Shown here in pieces: positions 25,731 through 34,898 of a stretch of 64,000 bases of DNA (position 1 is its first letter; each line of letters begins with the position of its first letter). The notes under the pieces are model-generated. The model was not told the origin of the DNA and ran no database searches. It saw nothing but the letters and a program-made list of their open reading frames with translations. The translations under genes were made by a program, and so were the position numbers. This stretch comes from Subtercola boreus (GTDB lineage Bacteria > Actinomycetota > Actinomycetes > Actinomycetales > Microbacteriaceae), in contig NZ_NBXA01000021.1 of the NCBI RefSeq assembly GCF_003399625.1, positions 1 through 64,000 on the forward strand, given 5' to 3'.

Positions 25731-26969
25731 TCAGACCGGAGCGGAGGGCCAGACCCGGGGATCTCTGAGGAACGCCAGGATCGGCCCGGCGAAAGCTGAA
25801 AGCACTCCGATCAGCGCTGCCTCGACACTCGCCACACTGAAGAGCTGGCAGGCAGACGCTCCACGCGCCCGGGCCAGCACGCCATCCTCGACCCGGGATG
25901 CGGCGAACAGGCGCGCGGCCTGGCCGAGCGCGGCGATCGCGGCGATCGCGGCGATCGCGAGCAGCGTGAGCAGGACCGCCATGATGACGACCGTCGACCG
26001 GGTGACCGTCAGCGCCGTCGAGATCTGCCCGAGGGCCGCGGGAAGGCCGGTTTCGACGGACACCTGGGCCGCTGAGTCCCCGATCGCAGTGGTGAGGTCG
26101 GAATCGGCCAGGCGGTCTGAGACGCCGGTGAGCAACGACGTGTCGGTGTTCGAGAAGTCGAGCCGGTAGGTGAGGGCGAACGACCGCACCGTTACGCGGG
26201 CGGCATCCAGAGCATCCGGAGTCGCCAGCAGCGGACCGATCGCCTCGATGGGGTCGAAGAAGGTCACGTCGGGCCTCGGGAAGTCACGCACATCACCGGC
26301 GCCCTGGAGGGCGTCCGTTGCCCACAGCCCCGCCGCGGGATCGGCGATTGTGTCTGCGCGGTAGATCGCCACCACGTCGGCCGTCGCCGAAGAGGTCGAC
26401 CCTGTGCGCACAGCAAACGAACTGCCGACGGCAAGACCGTGCTGGGCGGCAGCCTGCTCGGGCACGGCCGCATCGAGATGCCCGGTCCTGGCCCCAGCCG
26501 CGCCGGGCACCGGCCATGCACCGGACACCAGCGTCGCCACAGACCCCAGCTCGTCGGGCGCCGTGAAGTAGGCGTAGGCCGGCAGATCGCTGTCGAAGGC
26601 GGTGACGGCGCCGAAGTCCGACACGGCCACCGCCGACCGGGAGGAGGTGGCCGCGCCATTGAGCGCTGCCTGAACACTGCCGTCCACCGCAGCGCGGGCC
26701 TCAGCCAGCGTCACCGACGGCCGGTCGAGGTTGACGCTGATGCGTGAATCGGCTTCCGAGAGCCCGGCGAGCGACGCGCGCACGCCGACCTGCCCCGCGT
26801 TCTGCACCATCAGCACCAGCGCCGAGAGCAGCGTGCACGACAGCACCGCGATGACGGTGACCACCGCCGGCAGCCCCCACCCGAGTCGCAGTCGTCGAGC
26901 GACGACGGTCAGCGCCCAAGCCCGCATCCCCTGCAACCCGCGCTCAGCGCCGAGCGCGGGCGAGACCAC
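25731..26969 (-). pseudogene. FtsX-like ABC transporter permease, truncated
   Basis: The 412-residue frame begins as large actinobacterial FtsX-type permeases do: a basic start, a first transmembrane helix (LPAVVTVIAVLSCTLLSALVLMV) and a long extracytoplasmic domain. It then has the helices of the first FtsX domain (STVVIMAVLLTLLAIAAIAAIAAL and VASVEAALIGVLSAFAG). Such proteins normally continue for several hundred residues with a second domain and are paired with an ATPase. Here the frame stops right after the second helix of the first domain and no ATPase gene is near, so it is probably a broken remnant. A short functional protein cannot be fully excluded. Confidence 0.6.
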
Positions 26970-27003
26970 AGACTCCCACAGCCTGTGATGACCTACGCCG
27001 ACG

Positions 27004-28059
27004 CTACCCCGCCCCGTCGGCGTCTCGCGTCGTGGCGATCTGAGCCAAGGTCTCTTCTGCCGGCAGCGTGGCGGCGTCTGCCGCCGAGAGTTCGTACCGA
27101 GACACAGCTACCGGCTGATTGGTTCCGCCGAGCGCGTACCGAACAACCGTCTCGTTCTTGCTCGAGACGAGAAGGATGCCCAGCGTTGGCCCGTGAATAC
27201 CTTTGTCTCGAAGTCGGTTGTCCACTAACGCAACATAGAAACCGAGTTGTCCAGCATCGCGGGAGTCGAATCTGGTGGTCTTGAGTTCGATGACGACGTA
27301 GCGCAATTGCTGAACGTGGAAGAAAAGCAGATCGACGAAATAGTCATCGCCTTCGACATCGAAGTGCACCTGGCGGCCGACGAAGGCGAACCCCTGGCCC
27401 AGTTCCTTGAGCGTGTCGAGAATCCGAGCGGTGAGCTGGTCTTCGAGTTGGCGCTCGGTAGCGTCTGAGTCGACCGCGAGAAAACCGAGGGCTTAGGGAT
27501 CTTTGGTGATCTGTTGCGCAAGTTCGGAATCCGGTGAGGCCAGAGCGTTCACGAAATTGCTGCTCGCCGAGCCTTCTCGTTCGTGCAGGCGGGTCGCGAT
27601 CTGGTGCACGAGGACTGCCCGACTCCAACCGTGTCGAACATCCTTCGCTGCGTACCAGTCGCGCAGCAAGAGTTCATCCAGCTTGTCCAGAAGCGCCACG
27701 ATATGACCCCACGGCAATTCTCCAACAGGCTGTTGGAGAATTGCGTCTTCGGTCCACCCCTCCGCAAAGCGGCGCATGTAGGCAAGATTCGCGAGAGAGA
27801 AGCCTTTCATTGAGGGAAACTCCCCCCTCAGATCCCTGGCGAGCCTGCCCAGAACTCCCGTCCCCCAGGACTCAGTTCGCTGACGGGTGAGAATAGTGTC
27901 TCCGATCCGCCAATACAGCCGGAGCACCTCCAAATTCGCTTTTCGCTGCACCACGAAGCGGGCCTCATGGACCTGCCGTTTGAGCAGGGCAAGAGTCTCG
28001 GCGTAGCCGTCAGGTTCCACCTCTGCCACAGCTGCTCCGATCTCGTGAGACTTCCTCAC
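27004..28059 (-). pseudogene. YhcG/DUF1016-type PDDEXK nuclease gene interrupted by one stop codon
   Basis: From ATG 28059 the frame gives the DUF1016 N-terminal domain (GVLGRLARDLRGEFPSMKGFS, PWGHIVALLDKL) to QQITKDP, where a TAA stands at about 27493. In the same frame and without any indel, the nuclease domain continues: ALGFLAV, ERQLEDQLTARILDTLKELG, VGRQVHFDVEGDDYFVDLLFFH and the YVVIELK motif (D and ExK catalytic residues), to 27004. In intact homologues the residue after KDP is normally Tyr, so a single TAC/TAT to TAA change explains the break. The total of 351 codons matches full-length family members. Confidence 0.8.
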
Positions 28060-28089
28060 TGCACCGAAGATAGCATCCGAGAGCGCGGG

Positions 28090-29094
28090 CTACTTCGCCT
28101 GGAAGGCGGCGTCGAACGCTGCCGCCGACGGCTCGTACGACGAGAGCCGCCGCACGAAGCCGAGCGCCTCGGGGGCGCCCACGAGGCGGTCCATGCCGGC
28201 GTCCTCCCATTCGACCGAGAGCGGACCCGCGTAGCCGATCGCGTTCAGCATGCGGAACGCATCCTCCCACGGCACGTCGCCGTGGCCTGTCGAGATGAAG
28301 TCCCAGCCCCGACGCGGATCCGCCCAGGCGAGATGCGACGAGAGCCGGCCGTTCCGGCCGTTCACGAGACGCTTCTTCGTGTCCTTGCAGTGCACGTGGT
28401 AGATCCGGTCCTTGAAGTCCCAGAGGAAGCCGACCGGGTCGATGTCCTGCCAGACCATGTGCGACGGGTCCCAGTTGAGGCCGAACGCCTCGCGGTGGCC
28501 GATCGCCTCGAGGGTGCGCACGGTGGTCCAGTAGTCGTAGGCGATCTCCGAGGGGTGTACCTCGTGGGCGAACCGCACACCGACTTCGTCGAAGACGTCG
28601 AGGATCGGGTTCCAGCGGTCGGCGAAGTCCTGGTAGCCGGCGTCGACCATCGGCTCGGTGACGGGCGGGAACATGGCGACGTACTTCCAGATCGACGAGC
28701 CGGTGAAGCCGGTCACGGTCTTCACACCGAGCGCCGCAGCCAGGCGGGCCGTGTTCTTCAGTTCCTCAGCCGCTCGCTGCCTGACGCCCTCGGGATCACC
28801 ATCGCCCCAGACCCTGTCCCGCAGGATGTCGTGGTGCCGCTGATCGATCGGATCGTCGCAGACCGCCTGGCCCGTGAGGTGGTTCGAGATGGTGAACACC
28901 TGCAGGCCGTTGCGCTCGAGGATGTCGAGCTTTCCCTGCACGTAGGCGGCGTCATCCCACCGCCACGGGTCGAGGTGGTCGCCCCAGCAGGCGATCTCGA
29001 GGCCGTCGTAGCCCCACTCGCCGGCGAGCCGGGCCACCTCCTCGAAGGGCAGGTCGGCCCACTGGCCGGTGAAGAGGATGATCGGTCGCGCCAT
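28090..29094 (-). CDS. Sugar phosphate isomerase/epimerase family protein
   Basis: The 334-residue TIM barrel has the metal ligand series of the xylose-isomerase-like superfamily: Glu in [14 protein letters not shown], Asp in [12 protein letters not shown], His in [10 protein letters not shown] and Glu in [11 protein letters not shown]. Its sequence is of the common sugar-epimerase branch, unlike the deglycosidase alpha subunits next door. It is the last gene of the C-glycoside operon, 12 bp behind a Gfo/Idh/MocA gene. It probably isomerises the sugar released by C-C cleavage. ATG at 29094 after GGAGAA. Confidence 0.85.
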   Translation of the reverse strand: MARPIILFTGQWADLPFEEVARLAGEWGYDGLEIACWGDHLDPWRWDDAAYVQGKLDILERNGLQVFTISNHLTGQAVCDDPIDQRHHDILRDRVWGDGDPEGVRQRAAEELKNTARLAAALGVKTVTGFTGSSIWKYVAMFPPVTEPMVDAGYQDFADRWNPILDVFDEVGVRFAHEVHPSEIAYDYWTTVRTLEAIGHREAFGLNWDPSHMVWQDIDPVGFLWDFKDRIYHVHCKDTKKRLVNGRNGRLSSHLAWADPRRGWDFISTGHGDVPWEDAFRMLNAIGYAGPLSVEWEDAGMDRLVGAPEALGFVRRLSSYEPSAAAFDAAFQAK

Positions 29095-29106
29095 GAGGTG
29101 ATTCTC

Positions 29107-30303
29107 CTACGTCAGAAGGGCGGGTTGGTTGACGGCCACCCAGGCCGAGTCGTGCGATGAGCTCTGTTCGACGGCATCGAGCACCTGCTGCACCCGGAGC
29201 CCGTCGGCGAAACTCGGCGCGGGGTCGAGGCCCCAGCTGACTGCCTCGACGAAGTCCTTCACCTGGTGCGAGAAACCGTGTTCGTAGCCGAGCAGGTGGC
29301 CGGCCGGCCACCACCCCGAGACATACGGATGCACGGGCTCGGTCACCAGGATGCGCGTGAACCCCTGCCGGTCATCCGGTGCCGTGCGGTCGTGGAACTG
29401 CAGGCTGTTGAGGTCTTCGAGGTCGAAGGCGAGGGCGCCGCGGTCGCCGGAGACCTCGATGGTGAGCTGGTTCTTCCGACCGGTGGCGAAGCGGGTCGCC
29501 TCGAACGACGCCAGTGCTCCGGAGGAGAGGCGGCCGGTGAACAGGGCGAGGTCGTCGACCGTGACGTCTCCGAGGGGGGATCCCGCCCCGACGGCACCCG
29601 CGAGCGACGAGCCGGCCGACGCGCCACCCACCCGCAGCGGTCGCTCCTTCACGAGGGTCTCGACCAGACCAGACACCGAGTCGACCGTCAGCCCGGTGAC
29701 GAACTGCGCCATGTCGATGATGTGCGCCCCGATGTCGCCGAGCGCCCCCGACCCGGCATGCTCCTTCTGCAGCCGCCAGGCGAGCGGCTCGTTCTCATCG
29801 ACGAGCCAGTCCTGCCGGTAGGCGGCACGCACCTGGCGCACCCGGCCGACCGCCCCCGACGCCACGAGGTCCCGCAGCAGCGTGACCGCCGGAACACGCC
29901 GGTAGGTGAAACCGACCATCGACCGGACCCCCCGGTCGGCCGCGAGCTGGGCCGCGGCATCCATCGCGGATGCCTCCTCGACCGAATTCGCGAGCGGCTT
30001 CTCGCACAGCACATGCTTGCCTGCATCGAGTGCAGCGATCGCGATCTCGGCGTGGGAGTCGCCGGGCGTGACGATGTCGATGATGTCGATGTCGTCCCGG
30101 GCGATGACCGCGCGCCAGTCGGTGGCCGACTCGGCCCAGCCCCACTTCAGCGCGGCAGCTGAGACGGAGCCTGCGTTCCGGCCGACGAGCACTGCCATCT
30201 CGACGCTGTCGGGCAGGTCGAAGGCCGCGGGCGCCTGGCGCCAGCCGACCGAGTGCGCCGCACCCATGAACCCGTGGCCGATCATGGCCACCCGGAGGGT
30301 CAC
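29107..30303 (-). CDS. Gfo/Idh/MocA-family oxidoreductase
   Basis: The 398-residue protein starts at a GTG overlapping the preceding stop (GTGA). It has the Rossmann motif AMIGHGFMGAAHS, the catalytic Lys in CEKPLANS, the GDIGAHIIDMAQFVTG helix and a C-terminal sugar domain with YVSGWWPAGHLLGYEHGF. It is larger than the dehydrogenase at 19215-20255 and of another subfamily. In this operon it probably reduces or oxidises the keto-sugar product of the deglycosidases, before or after the isomerase encoded downstream. Confidence 0.87.
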   Translation of the reverse strand: MTLRVAMIGHGFMGAAHSVGWRQAPAAFDLPDSVEMAVLVGRNAGSVSAAALKWGWAESATDWRAVIARDDIDIIDIVTPGDSHAEIAIAALDAGKHVLCEKPLANSVEEASAMDAAAQLAADRGVRSMVGFTYRRVPAVTLLRDLVASGAVGRVRQVRAAYRQDWLVDENEPLAWRLQKEHAGSGALGDIGAHIIDMAQFVTGLTVDSVSGLVETLVKERPLRVGGASAGSSLAGAVGAGSPLGDVTVDDLALFTGRLSSGALASFEATRFATGRKNQLTIEVSGDRGALAFDLEDLNSLQFHDRTAPDDRQGFTRILVTEPVHPYVSGWWPAGHLLGYEHGFSHQVKDFVEAVSWGLDPAPSFADGLRVQQVLDAVEQSSSHDSAWVAVNQPALLT

Positions 30304-30698
30304 GCCAGCACCACCTGGCGCTCGACCTCGACCCGGTTGCCGACGTAGCGCATGGGGGCGATCTGCATGTAGAGCAGCCGGAGGGTCAGCACGACGTCGA
30401 CGTCGATGGTGTCGCCGGCCTCGGGAACCCGGGCGAGCGGGATGATCACCTGCGGCTTGTCGGCGACGAACCAGAGCGTCTCCCACTGCTCGGGGAGTTC
30501 GGCGATGGAGTACGAGGCGCCCTGGAGCTCGAAGCGCAGCGACTCGCGCGGGATGACGACCCCGTCGACCGTTGCGGCAACGTCGTCGACGCACGAGAGC
30601 CAGAGGCTCCGGTACCAGGGCAGCTGGATGGAGACGGCGATGCCCTCGGGGTGCCGCGTGACGTCAGCGCCTCCGAAGAGGGAATTGTGGGTTGCCAT
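30300..30698 (-). CDS. C-glycoside deglycosidase beta subunit (DUF6379 type), second set
   Basis: The 132-residue protein is a clear DUF6379-type domain: HPEGIAVSIQLPWYRSLWLS, VDGVVIPRESLRFEL, LWFVADKPQV and LTLRLLYMQIAPMRYVGN. The same motifs occur in the N-terminal part of the fused protein at 40458-41933. The gene follows its alpha partner by 7 bp with GGAC before the ATG at 30698. Beta subunits of this type form an alpha/beta complex with the TIM barrel and contribute to the active site. Confidence is high for the family and moderate for the exact substrate. Confidence 0.85.
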   Translation of the reverse strand: MATHNSLFGGADVTRHPEGIAVSIQLPWYRSLWLSCVDDVAATVDGVVIPRESLRFELQGASYSIAELPEQWETLWFVADKPQVIIPLARVPEAGDTIDVDVVLTLRLLYMQIAPMRYVGNRVEVERQVVLA

Positions 30699-30705
30699 GG
30701 TGTCC

Positions 30706-31752
30706 TCACTCGGCTTTCTGGCTGGTTGTTGCGACAGCGTTCTCGATCGTGCGGCGCATCAGCGCGTGCTGCTTCTTCACCAGGTCGATCGGGTCGCTCT
30801 CGCCGAGGTCGCTGAACGCGTGCCCCTCCCACTCGCTCGAGAGGTAGCCCTGGTAACCGCCCTTCACGAACTGCTCCACGATGCGCGGGATGTCCATGGC
30901 CGACTCGTCGCCGTTCTCATCGATGTCGTAGAACTTGGCGTGCACGTGGAAGATCTGCGGCATGATGTCGAGCCATTCCTCCGGCGGCACCAGCCCGTGC
31001 ATATTGAAGGCGAGGCGGGTGAACGGCCCGAGCCGGGCGCCGTCGAAGTTCTCTGAAGCAAGGAAGTCCTCGAACTTCTGGTTGCGCACGTACATCGGGG
31101 TGGGTTCGTGCCAGATCTCGTCCATCACGGGGAAGTACTTCTCGGGCATCCCCATCTGCCCCATGGTGCGGAGGAGCGTCGGCGAGAGACTGTGCATGGT
31201 CGAGGAGAAGTCGGCGGTGAAGCCGAGGCGCTCGCTCTGCAACTCGTCGTACATCTCGCGCATCTGCAGCACCTGCGGGTTGTTCGGCCCCGACGGCGCG
31301 TGGATCTCGTAGCCGAGCAACTGGTCGTACTTCTCGGCCAGCGGTAGGAGGCTCCGCAGCAGTTCCTTGCCGTGCGAACGGATCACCACCTTCTTGAAGC
31401 CGAGCTGGTGCGCGGTCTTCAACTGCCGGGCGAGGAAGTCGTGCTCCTCGTCGGGCGACATGTCGCGTTCCTTGCGACGGCCCATGTCGAGGTTGGTGCC
31501 GATGGCGCTGGGCTCGAGGCCGTAGCGGTCCATGCTGTCCCGCCAGAGCCGGATGAAGTCGTCGTCGACATCGGGGTAGGTGCGGAGCATCTGCGCGATG
31601 TTGAATTCGACGCCCGGCCCGAGTCCCTCCTCGGCCGCGGCCTTGATGAGCGTCTCAGGTGTGTACAACCCGGCCGCGAACTCCGATGTGAGCGAGTAGA
31701 GGGTGATGCCGAGCTTGATGCCCGTTCCGGCGATGCCGTCGTCTTCAGTCAT
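30706..31752 (-). CDS. C-glycoside deglycosidase alpha subunit, second set
   Basis: The 348-residue TIM barrel has the pattern of characterised deglycosidase alpha subunits: LGITLYSLTSEF at the start, LGYEIHAPSGPN, FTADFSSTMHS, FHVHAKFYDIDENG and YLSSEWEGHAF. Putative Mn ligands are Glu149, Asp181, His271 and Glu307. The reaction known for this group is cleavage of a 3-keto C-glycoside, releasing the free aromatic aglycone and 1,5-anhydro-hex-1-en-3-ulose. Its beta partner follows directly. It is about as similar to the C-terminal domain of the fusion at 40458-41933 as paralogues can be by eye. Confidence 0.85.
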   Translation of the reverse strand: MTEDDGIAGTGIKLGITLYSLTSEFAAGLYTPETLIKAAAEEGLGPGVEFNIAQMLRTYPDVDDDFIRLWRDSMDRYGLEPSAIGTNLDMGRRKERDMSPDEEHDFLARQLKTAHQLGFKKVVIRSHGKELLRSLLPLAEKYDQLLGYEIHAPSGPNNPQVLQMREMYDELQSERLGFTADFSSTMHSLSPTLLRTMGQMGMPEKYFPVMDEIWHEPTPMYVRNQKFEDFLASENFDGARLGPFTRLAFNMHGLVPPEEWLDIMPQIFHVHAKFYDIDENGDESAMDIPRIVEQFVKGGYQGYLSSEWEGHAFSDLGESDPIDLVKKQHALMRRTIENAVATTSQKAE

Positions 31753-31765
31753 GGTGTGGCGTCTC

Positions 31766-32875
31766 TCAGGTCAGGTGGGGCACAGGTGCGGCCAAGTGGG
31801 CGGCGAGCACCCGGGCGGCCTCTGCACGGTCGGTGATCATGCGGCTGCCGGCGTTCGCTGCGGCCGAGCGCTGCACGGCCTGCTCGTCGCGGATGATGTC
31901 GAAGGGGCTCTGCCAGTGGTTCCAGTGCCACCCCTCGTATTCGCTCGAGATCGCGCCGTTGTATCCGTTCTCCACCAGCAGCGCGACCAGCTCGCGCACC
32001 GGAACCGACGGCTCCTCGTGGTTCTCGTCGATGCCGAAGAACTTGCCGTGCACGTGACGCACCCACGGCAGGATCTCGAGCCAGTCCTCGACGCGTGCCG
32101 GCCCGAAGAGGCCGGTGCCGTTGATCGCGAAGTCGATCCCGAGCTCCGGTCGACCGTTCCGGGCGGCGAGGCCGATGAATGAACCGAAACGCTGGCCGTG
32201 CACCTGCTGGTTGGCGGGCGGCCCCTCGGCGTAGTAGCCGTTCCAGAGTTCGACGACGGCTGCAAGCAGGTCTTCGGATGCTCCGCGGCGCCGGTACGCC
32301 TCGAGCAGTGACGGCGCAAACCCGGTCACCGTCGCGCCCCAGTCCATCGTGAACGCGAGGTGTCGCGAGCCGACCTGCTCGTAGCGGTCCCTGAGGGCGA
32401 GGATGCGCGGGTGCGAGGCGTACTGGTCGGCGTGCACCTCGAGCGCGAGCGTGACGTCGTACTCCTCGGCGATCGGAACGAGCTGTTCCATCGAGTCGGG
32501 GGTCAGCGAGATCTGCACGCGGGCGATCGGGAAGCCGAGGGTGGCCGCGGCCTTGATCTGGCGGCGCATGTACTCGATCAGTTCGTCCTGGTTCAGCAGC
32601 CGGTCGCGGTGGATGCCGATGTCAGCGTTCACGGCCAGCGAGGTCTGCACGAGACCTGTCTCGGCGACGAGGTCTTTGAACCAGCCGGCGAAGGAGTCGT
32701 CGATCTCGGGAAAGCCGCGGAAGCTCGAGAAGCCGATGATCTCGAGCCCGGGTCCGTAGCCCTCGGCCGCGACCTTGCGGATGAGCGCTTCGAGGTCGTA
32801 CTCGCGCTGGTGGGATGCGCGGGTGAAGCTGTAGAGCGTGACGCCCTGGATCGGGGTGCCGAGCGGCTCGGTCAT
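31766..32875 (-). CDS. C-glycoside deglycosidase alpha subunit-like protein, third set
   Basis: The 369-residue barrel opens with GVTLYSFTRASHQREYDLEA and has the ligands Glu146 (LALEVHADQ), Asp178 (FTMDWGATVTG), His276 (RHVHGKFFGIDENH) and Glu312 (SSEYEGWHWNH). It starts at an ATG overlapping the beta gene stop (ATGA) upstream; the order here is beta then alpha, the reverse of the second set. Residues around the site differ from the second set (WGATVTG for FSSTMHS), so a different C-glycoside is likely. The C-terminal 25 residues (TDRAEAARVLAAHLAAP) are an extra helix. Confidence 0.82.
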   Translation of the reverse strand: MTEPLGTPIQGVTLYSFTRASHQREYDLEALIRKVAAEGYGPGLEIIGFSSFRGFPEIDDSFAGWFKDLVAETGLVQTSLAVNADIGIHRDRLLNQDELIEYMRRQIKAAATLGFPIARVQISLTPDSMEQLVPIAEEYDVTLALEVHADQYASHPRILALRDRYEQVGSRHLAFTMDWGATVTGFAPSLLEAYRRRGASEDLLAAVVELWNGYYAEGPPANQQVHGQRFGSFIGLAARNGRPELGIDFAINGTGLFGPARVEDWLEILPWVRHVHGKFFGIDENHEEPSVPVRELVALLVENGYNGAISSEYEGWHWNHWQSPFDIIRDEQAVQRSAAANAGSRMITDRAEAARVLAAHLAAPVPHLT

Positions 32876-33270
32876 GCGTTCACAGCCTTCATGGTCTTGG
32901 TGTCGTGCTCTTCGATGTGCAGCACTTCGTTGTCGGAGATGACGATGTAGGGGATGTAGAGCGTCAGGTCGACGTCGACCGTGTGGTCGCCACCATCGGC
33001 AGCCACCGGCACTTCGCCCGAGAGCACGGCCGAGTCGAGCGGGAACCACCACTCGGCGGTGTTGTCACGCAGCTCCTCGAAAGTGAACTCCGTGCCGTTC
33101 ATCTCCCAGCGGAGCGTCTCGGGGGCGGCCGGGATGCCGTCGATCGACAGCTTCGCGCCGGCGATGCAGGAGCCGGGCAGAGCGCGGTACCACGGGATGC
33201 GGACCTCGACCGAGCTGCGCGATCCATGTGCCGTGAGAGTGCCCTGCTCGATGATGCGATCGGGGATCAT
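32872..33270 (-). CDS. C-glycoside deglycosidase beta subunit (DUF6379 type), third set
   Basis: The 132-residue protein has the family pattern SSVEVRIPWYRALPGSCIAGAK, SIDGIPAAPETLRWEMNG, WWFPLDSAVLSG and VDLTLYIPYIVI. It overlaps the alpha gene by 4 bp. A ribosome site (AAGGAGG) precedes the ATG at 33270, and the palindromic operator at 33310-33332 lies just upstream, so transcription may also start here inside the operon. Confidence 0.84.
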   Translation of the reverse strand: MIPDRIIEQGTLTAHGSRSSVEVRIPWYRALPGSCIAGAKLSIDGIPAAPETLRWEMNGTEFTFEELRDNTAEWWFPLDSAVLSGEVPVAADGGDHTVDVDLTLYIPYIVISDNEVLHIEEHDTKTMKAVNA

Positions 33271-33309
33271 GAGAACCTCCTTGTTCGTCTTCTTCTGAAT
33301 TCTAACACA

Positions 33310-33332
33310 CTAATGTCGCTTTACGACATAAG
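33310..33332. promoter_or_regulatory. Operator-like inverted repeat before the third deglycosidase set
   Basis: CTAATGTCG (33310-33318) and CGACATAAG (33324-33332) form a 9-5-9 inverted repeat with 8 of 9 positions paired. It spans the stop codon of the GMC oxidase gene, about 40 bp before the beta subunit start. The half-site matches CGACATAAG at 21651-21659 and CGACATAA at 39386-39393, which argues for one regulator controlling several promoters of the island. Confidence 0.55.
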
Positions 33333-34898
33333 TAGCGATGCGATGTGGCGGGCGCCGCGAACGGCGAGGGCCACGCTGGTCAGCGTCGGGTTGCAGGCCG
33401 TCGAGGTGGGGATGACACCGTTTCCGGCGACGAGCACACCGGGCGCCCCCCAGACCTCACTGTTCGTGTCGCAGACGCTCGCCCCGTCATCGGCGACACC
33501 CATGCGGGTCGTTCCCTGGTAGTGCAGCGACGACCCGAGCGGCAACCGGAACGGGCGGTCGTTGAGGAGCTCCCCCACGGCACGGCCGAGCACGACAATG
33601 CGTTCGGAGGCGCGCGCGAAGGTCTCGTGATCCTTCTCCGTCAGGGTGTACCGGATGCTCGGGGCGGGCATCCCGTTGTCGTCGAGGTCGCTCTCGCTGA
33701 ACTCCACGCGGTCGGAGGCCTGCAGGTCTTTGGCGCAGAACAACCCGAGCCCGACGATCGAGCCCGGCGTCACCGGATCGTCTTCGGCCAGCGGCACCGG
33801 CGAGGCATCCAGTTGCATCACCTGACCGTGGAACGGCTGCTCGTCGGTGAACGGCACCCACGTCACGCCGCTGTATTCGCTCAGTCCGGTCGACGACGCC
33901 CCCTGCCCGGCATCGAGCCCCTCCACACCGCGGAGCCTCGCCGCGAAGACGATCTGCGCCTGGTCGTTCAGCCAGCGCCCGAGCGCCTCCGGGCGGATTC
34001 CGGACGCCCAGAGGAGCTGCGGCGTCCGGAGAGCGTCGCCCGCCACGATCACGAACCTCGCAGCGACCTCGGTCGTCTCGCCGGTGCGGAGGTCGCGCAC
34101 GGCGACGCCGCGCGCGCGGCCGGTCGCAGCACCCGCGCCGCCCGTGCCGGCCGCACCGGCCGCACCGTCCGCCCCGCCCCCGTCGAGCAGCACCCGCGTC
34201 ACGAGCGCCTCGGGGTACAGCGCGAAGTCGGGGTTGTTCGTCGCCGCCTCGCCGAGCACCACATCGGAGCCCGACCACACGAGGTTGCCGTCGTCGCGGC
34301 GGTGGGCGGCCAGCGGCATCCGCTGCACCCGCTCCCCCGGTTCGCGGCCCTCGTCGACCACCACGGCGAGGCGTTCGCGCACGATCTCCGCGAACGGCGA
34401 ACCGTCGAACGCGTTCGTGGTGACCCCGAGCAGTCGCGCCGCCTCGCCGAGGAGTTCATCGAGGTCGGGGAGGAAGGTGATCCGCTCGCTGCCCCGCGGG
34501 GTGGGACAGGCGCCCGTCCAGTGCGCGGACATGCCACCCACGTTGGTCGACATCGCGGCGACGGGCAGCCCGTCCTCCCCCTCGGCCTGGAAGCCGGCCT
34601 GCAGCAGGTGGGTGCCGGGGCGACCGCTCCGCTGACCCGAGGTCACTGCTCCGGGCGAACTGATCGTCGACGCGTCGGCGCTCGGGCCCTGCGACGCGCG
34701 CTGGGCCCTCGCCCGGGCATACGGGTCCGCGATGTTCTTCACATGCGCGCCGGGCGGGTCCGAGACGATCGGCCCGGCCTCGAACATCGCGATGCGGACA
34801 CCGGGAGCGGATTCGCTCAGGATGCGCGCGTAGGCGGCACCGGTCGGACCGCTGCCCACGATGGCGACGTCGACCGACGCCGGAAAGCGGCCGGTCAT
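33321..34898 (-). CDS. GMC-type FAD oxidoreductase, C-glycoside 3-oxidase-like (second copy)
   Basis: The 525-residue flavoprotein has GSGPTG at 15-20, FEAGP, STNVGGMSAHWTGACPTPRG, catalytic His459 (GSSLHYQGTTRMG) and Asn503 (STACNPTLTSVALAVRGA). These are at the same positions as in the other copy at 8013-9647. A Gly/Ala-rich insert (DGGGADGAAGAAGTGGAG) lies near residue 245 and looks like a flexible loop. It lies in the operon with deglycosidase subunits, as the FAD oxidases of known C-glycoside clusters do, and should make the 3-keto C-glycoside they need. ATG overlaps the upstream stop. Confidence 0.86.
   Translation of the reverse strand: MTGRFPASVDVAIVGSGPTGAAYARILSESAPGVRIAMFEAGPIVSDPPGAHVKNIADPYARARAQRASQGPSADASTISSPGAVTSGQRSGRPGTHLLQAGFQAEGEDGLPVAAMSTNVGGMSAHWTGACPTPRGSERITFLPDLDELLGEAARLLGVTTNAFDGSPFAEIVRERLAVVVDEGREPGERVQRMPLAAHRRDDGNLVWSGSDVVLGEAATNNPDFALYPEALVTRVLLDGGGADGAAGAAGTGGAGAATGRARGVAVRDLRTGETTEVAARFVIVAGDALRTPQLLWASGIRPEALGRWLNDQAQIVFAARLRGVEGLDAGQGASSTGLSEYSGVTWVPFTDEQPFHGQVMQLDASPVPLAEDDPVTPGSIVGLGLFCAKDLQASDRVEFSESDLDDNGMPAPSIRYTLTEKDHETFARASERIVVLGRAVGELLNDRPFRLPLGSSLHYQGTTRMGVADDGASVCDTNSEVWGAPGVLVAGNGVIPTSTACNPTLTSVALAVRGARHIASLLMS

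Noticed and set aside
31766-33052. Longer start for the third-set alpha subunit
   Set aside because: The extra N-terminal residues lie inside the beta gene, and the ATG at 32875 gives the usual 4-bp overlap and the conserved N-terminus.
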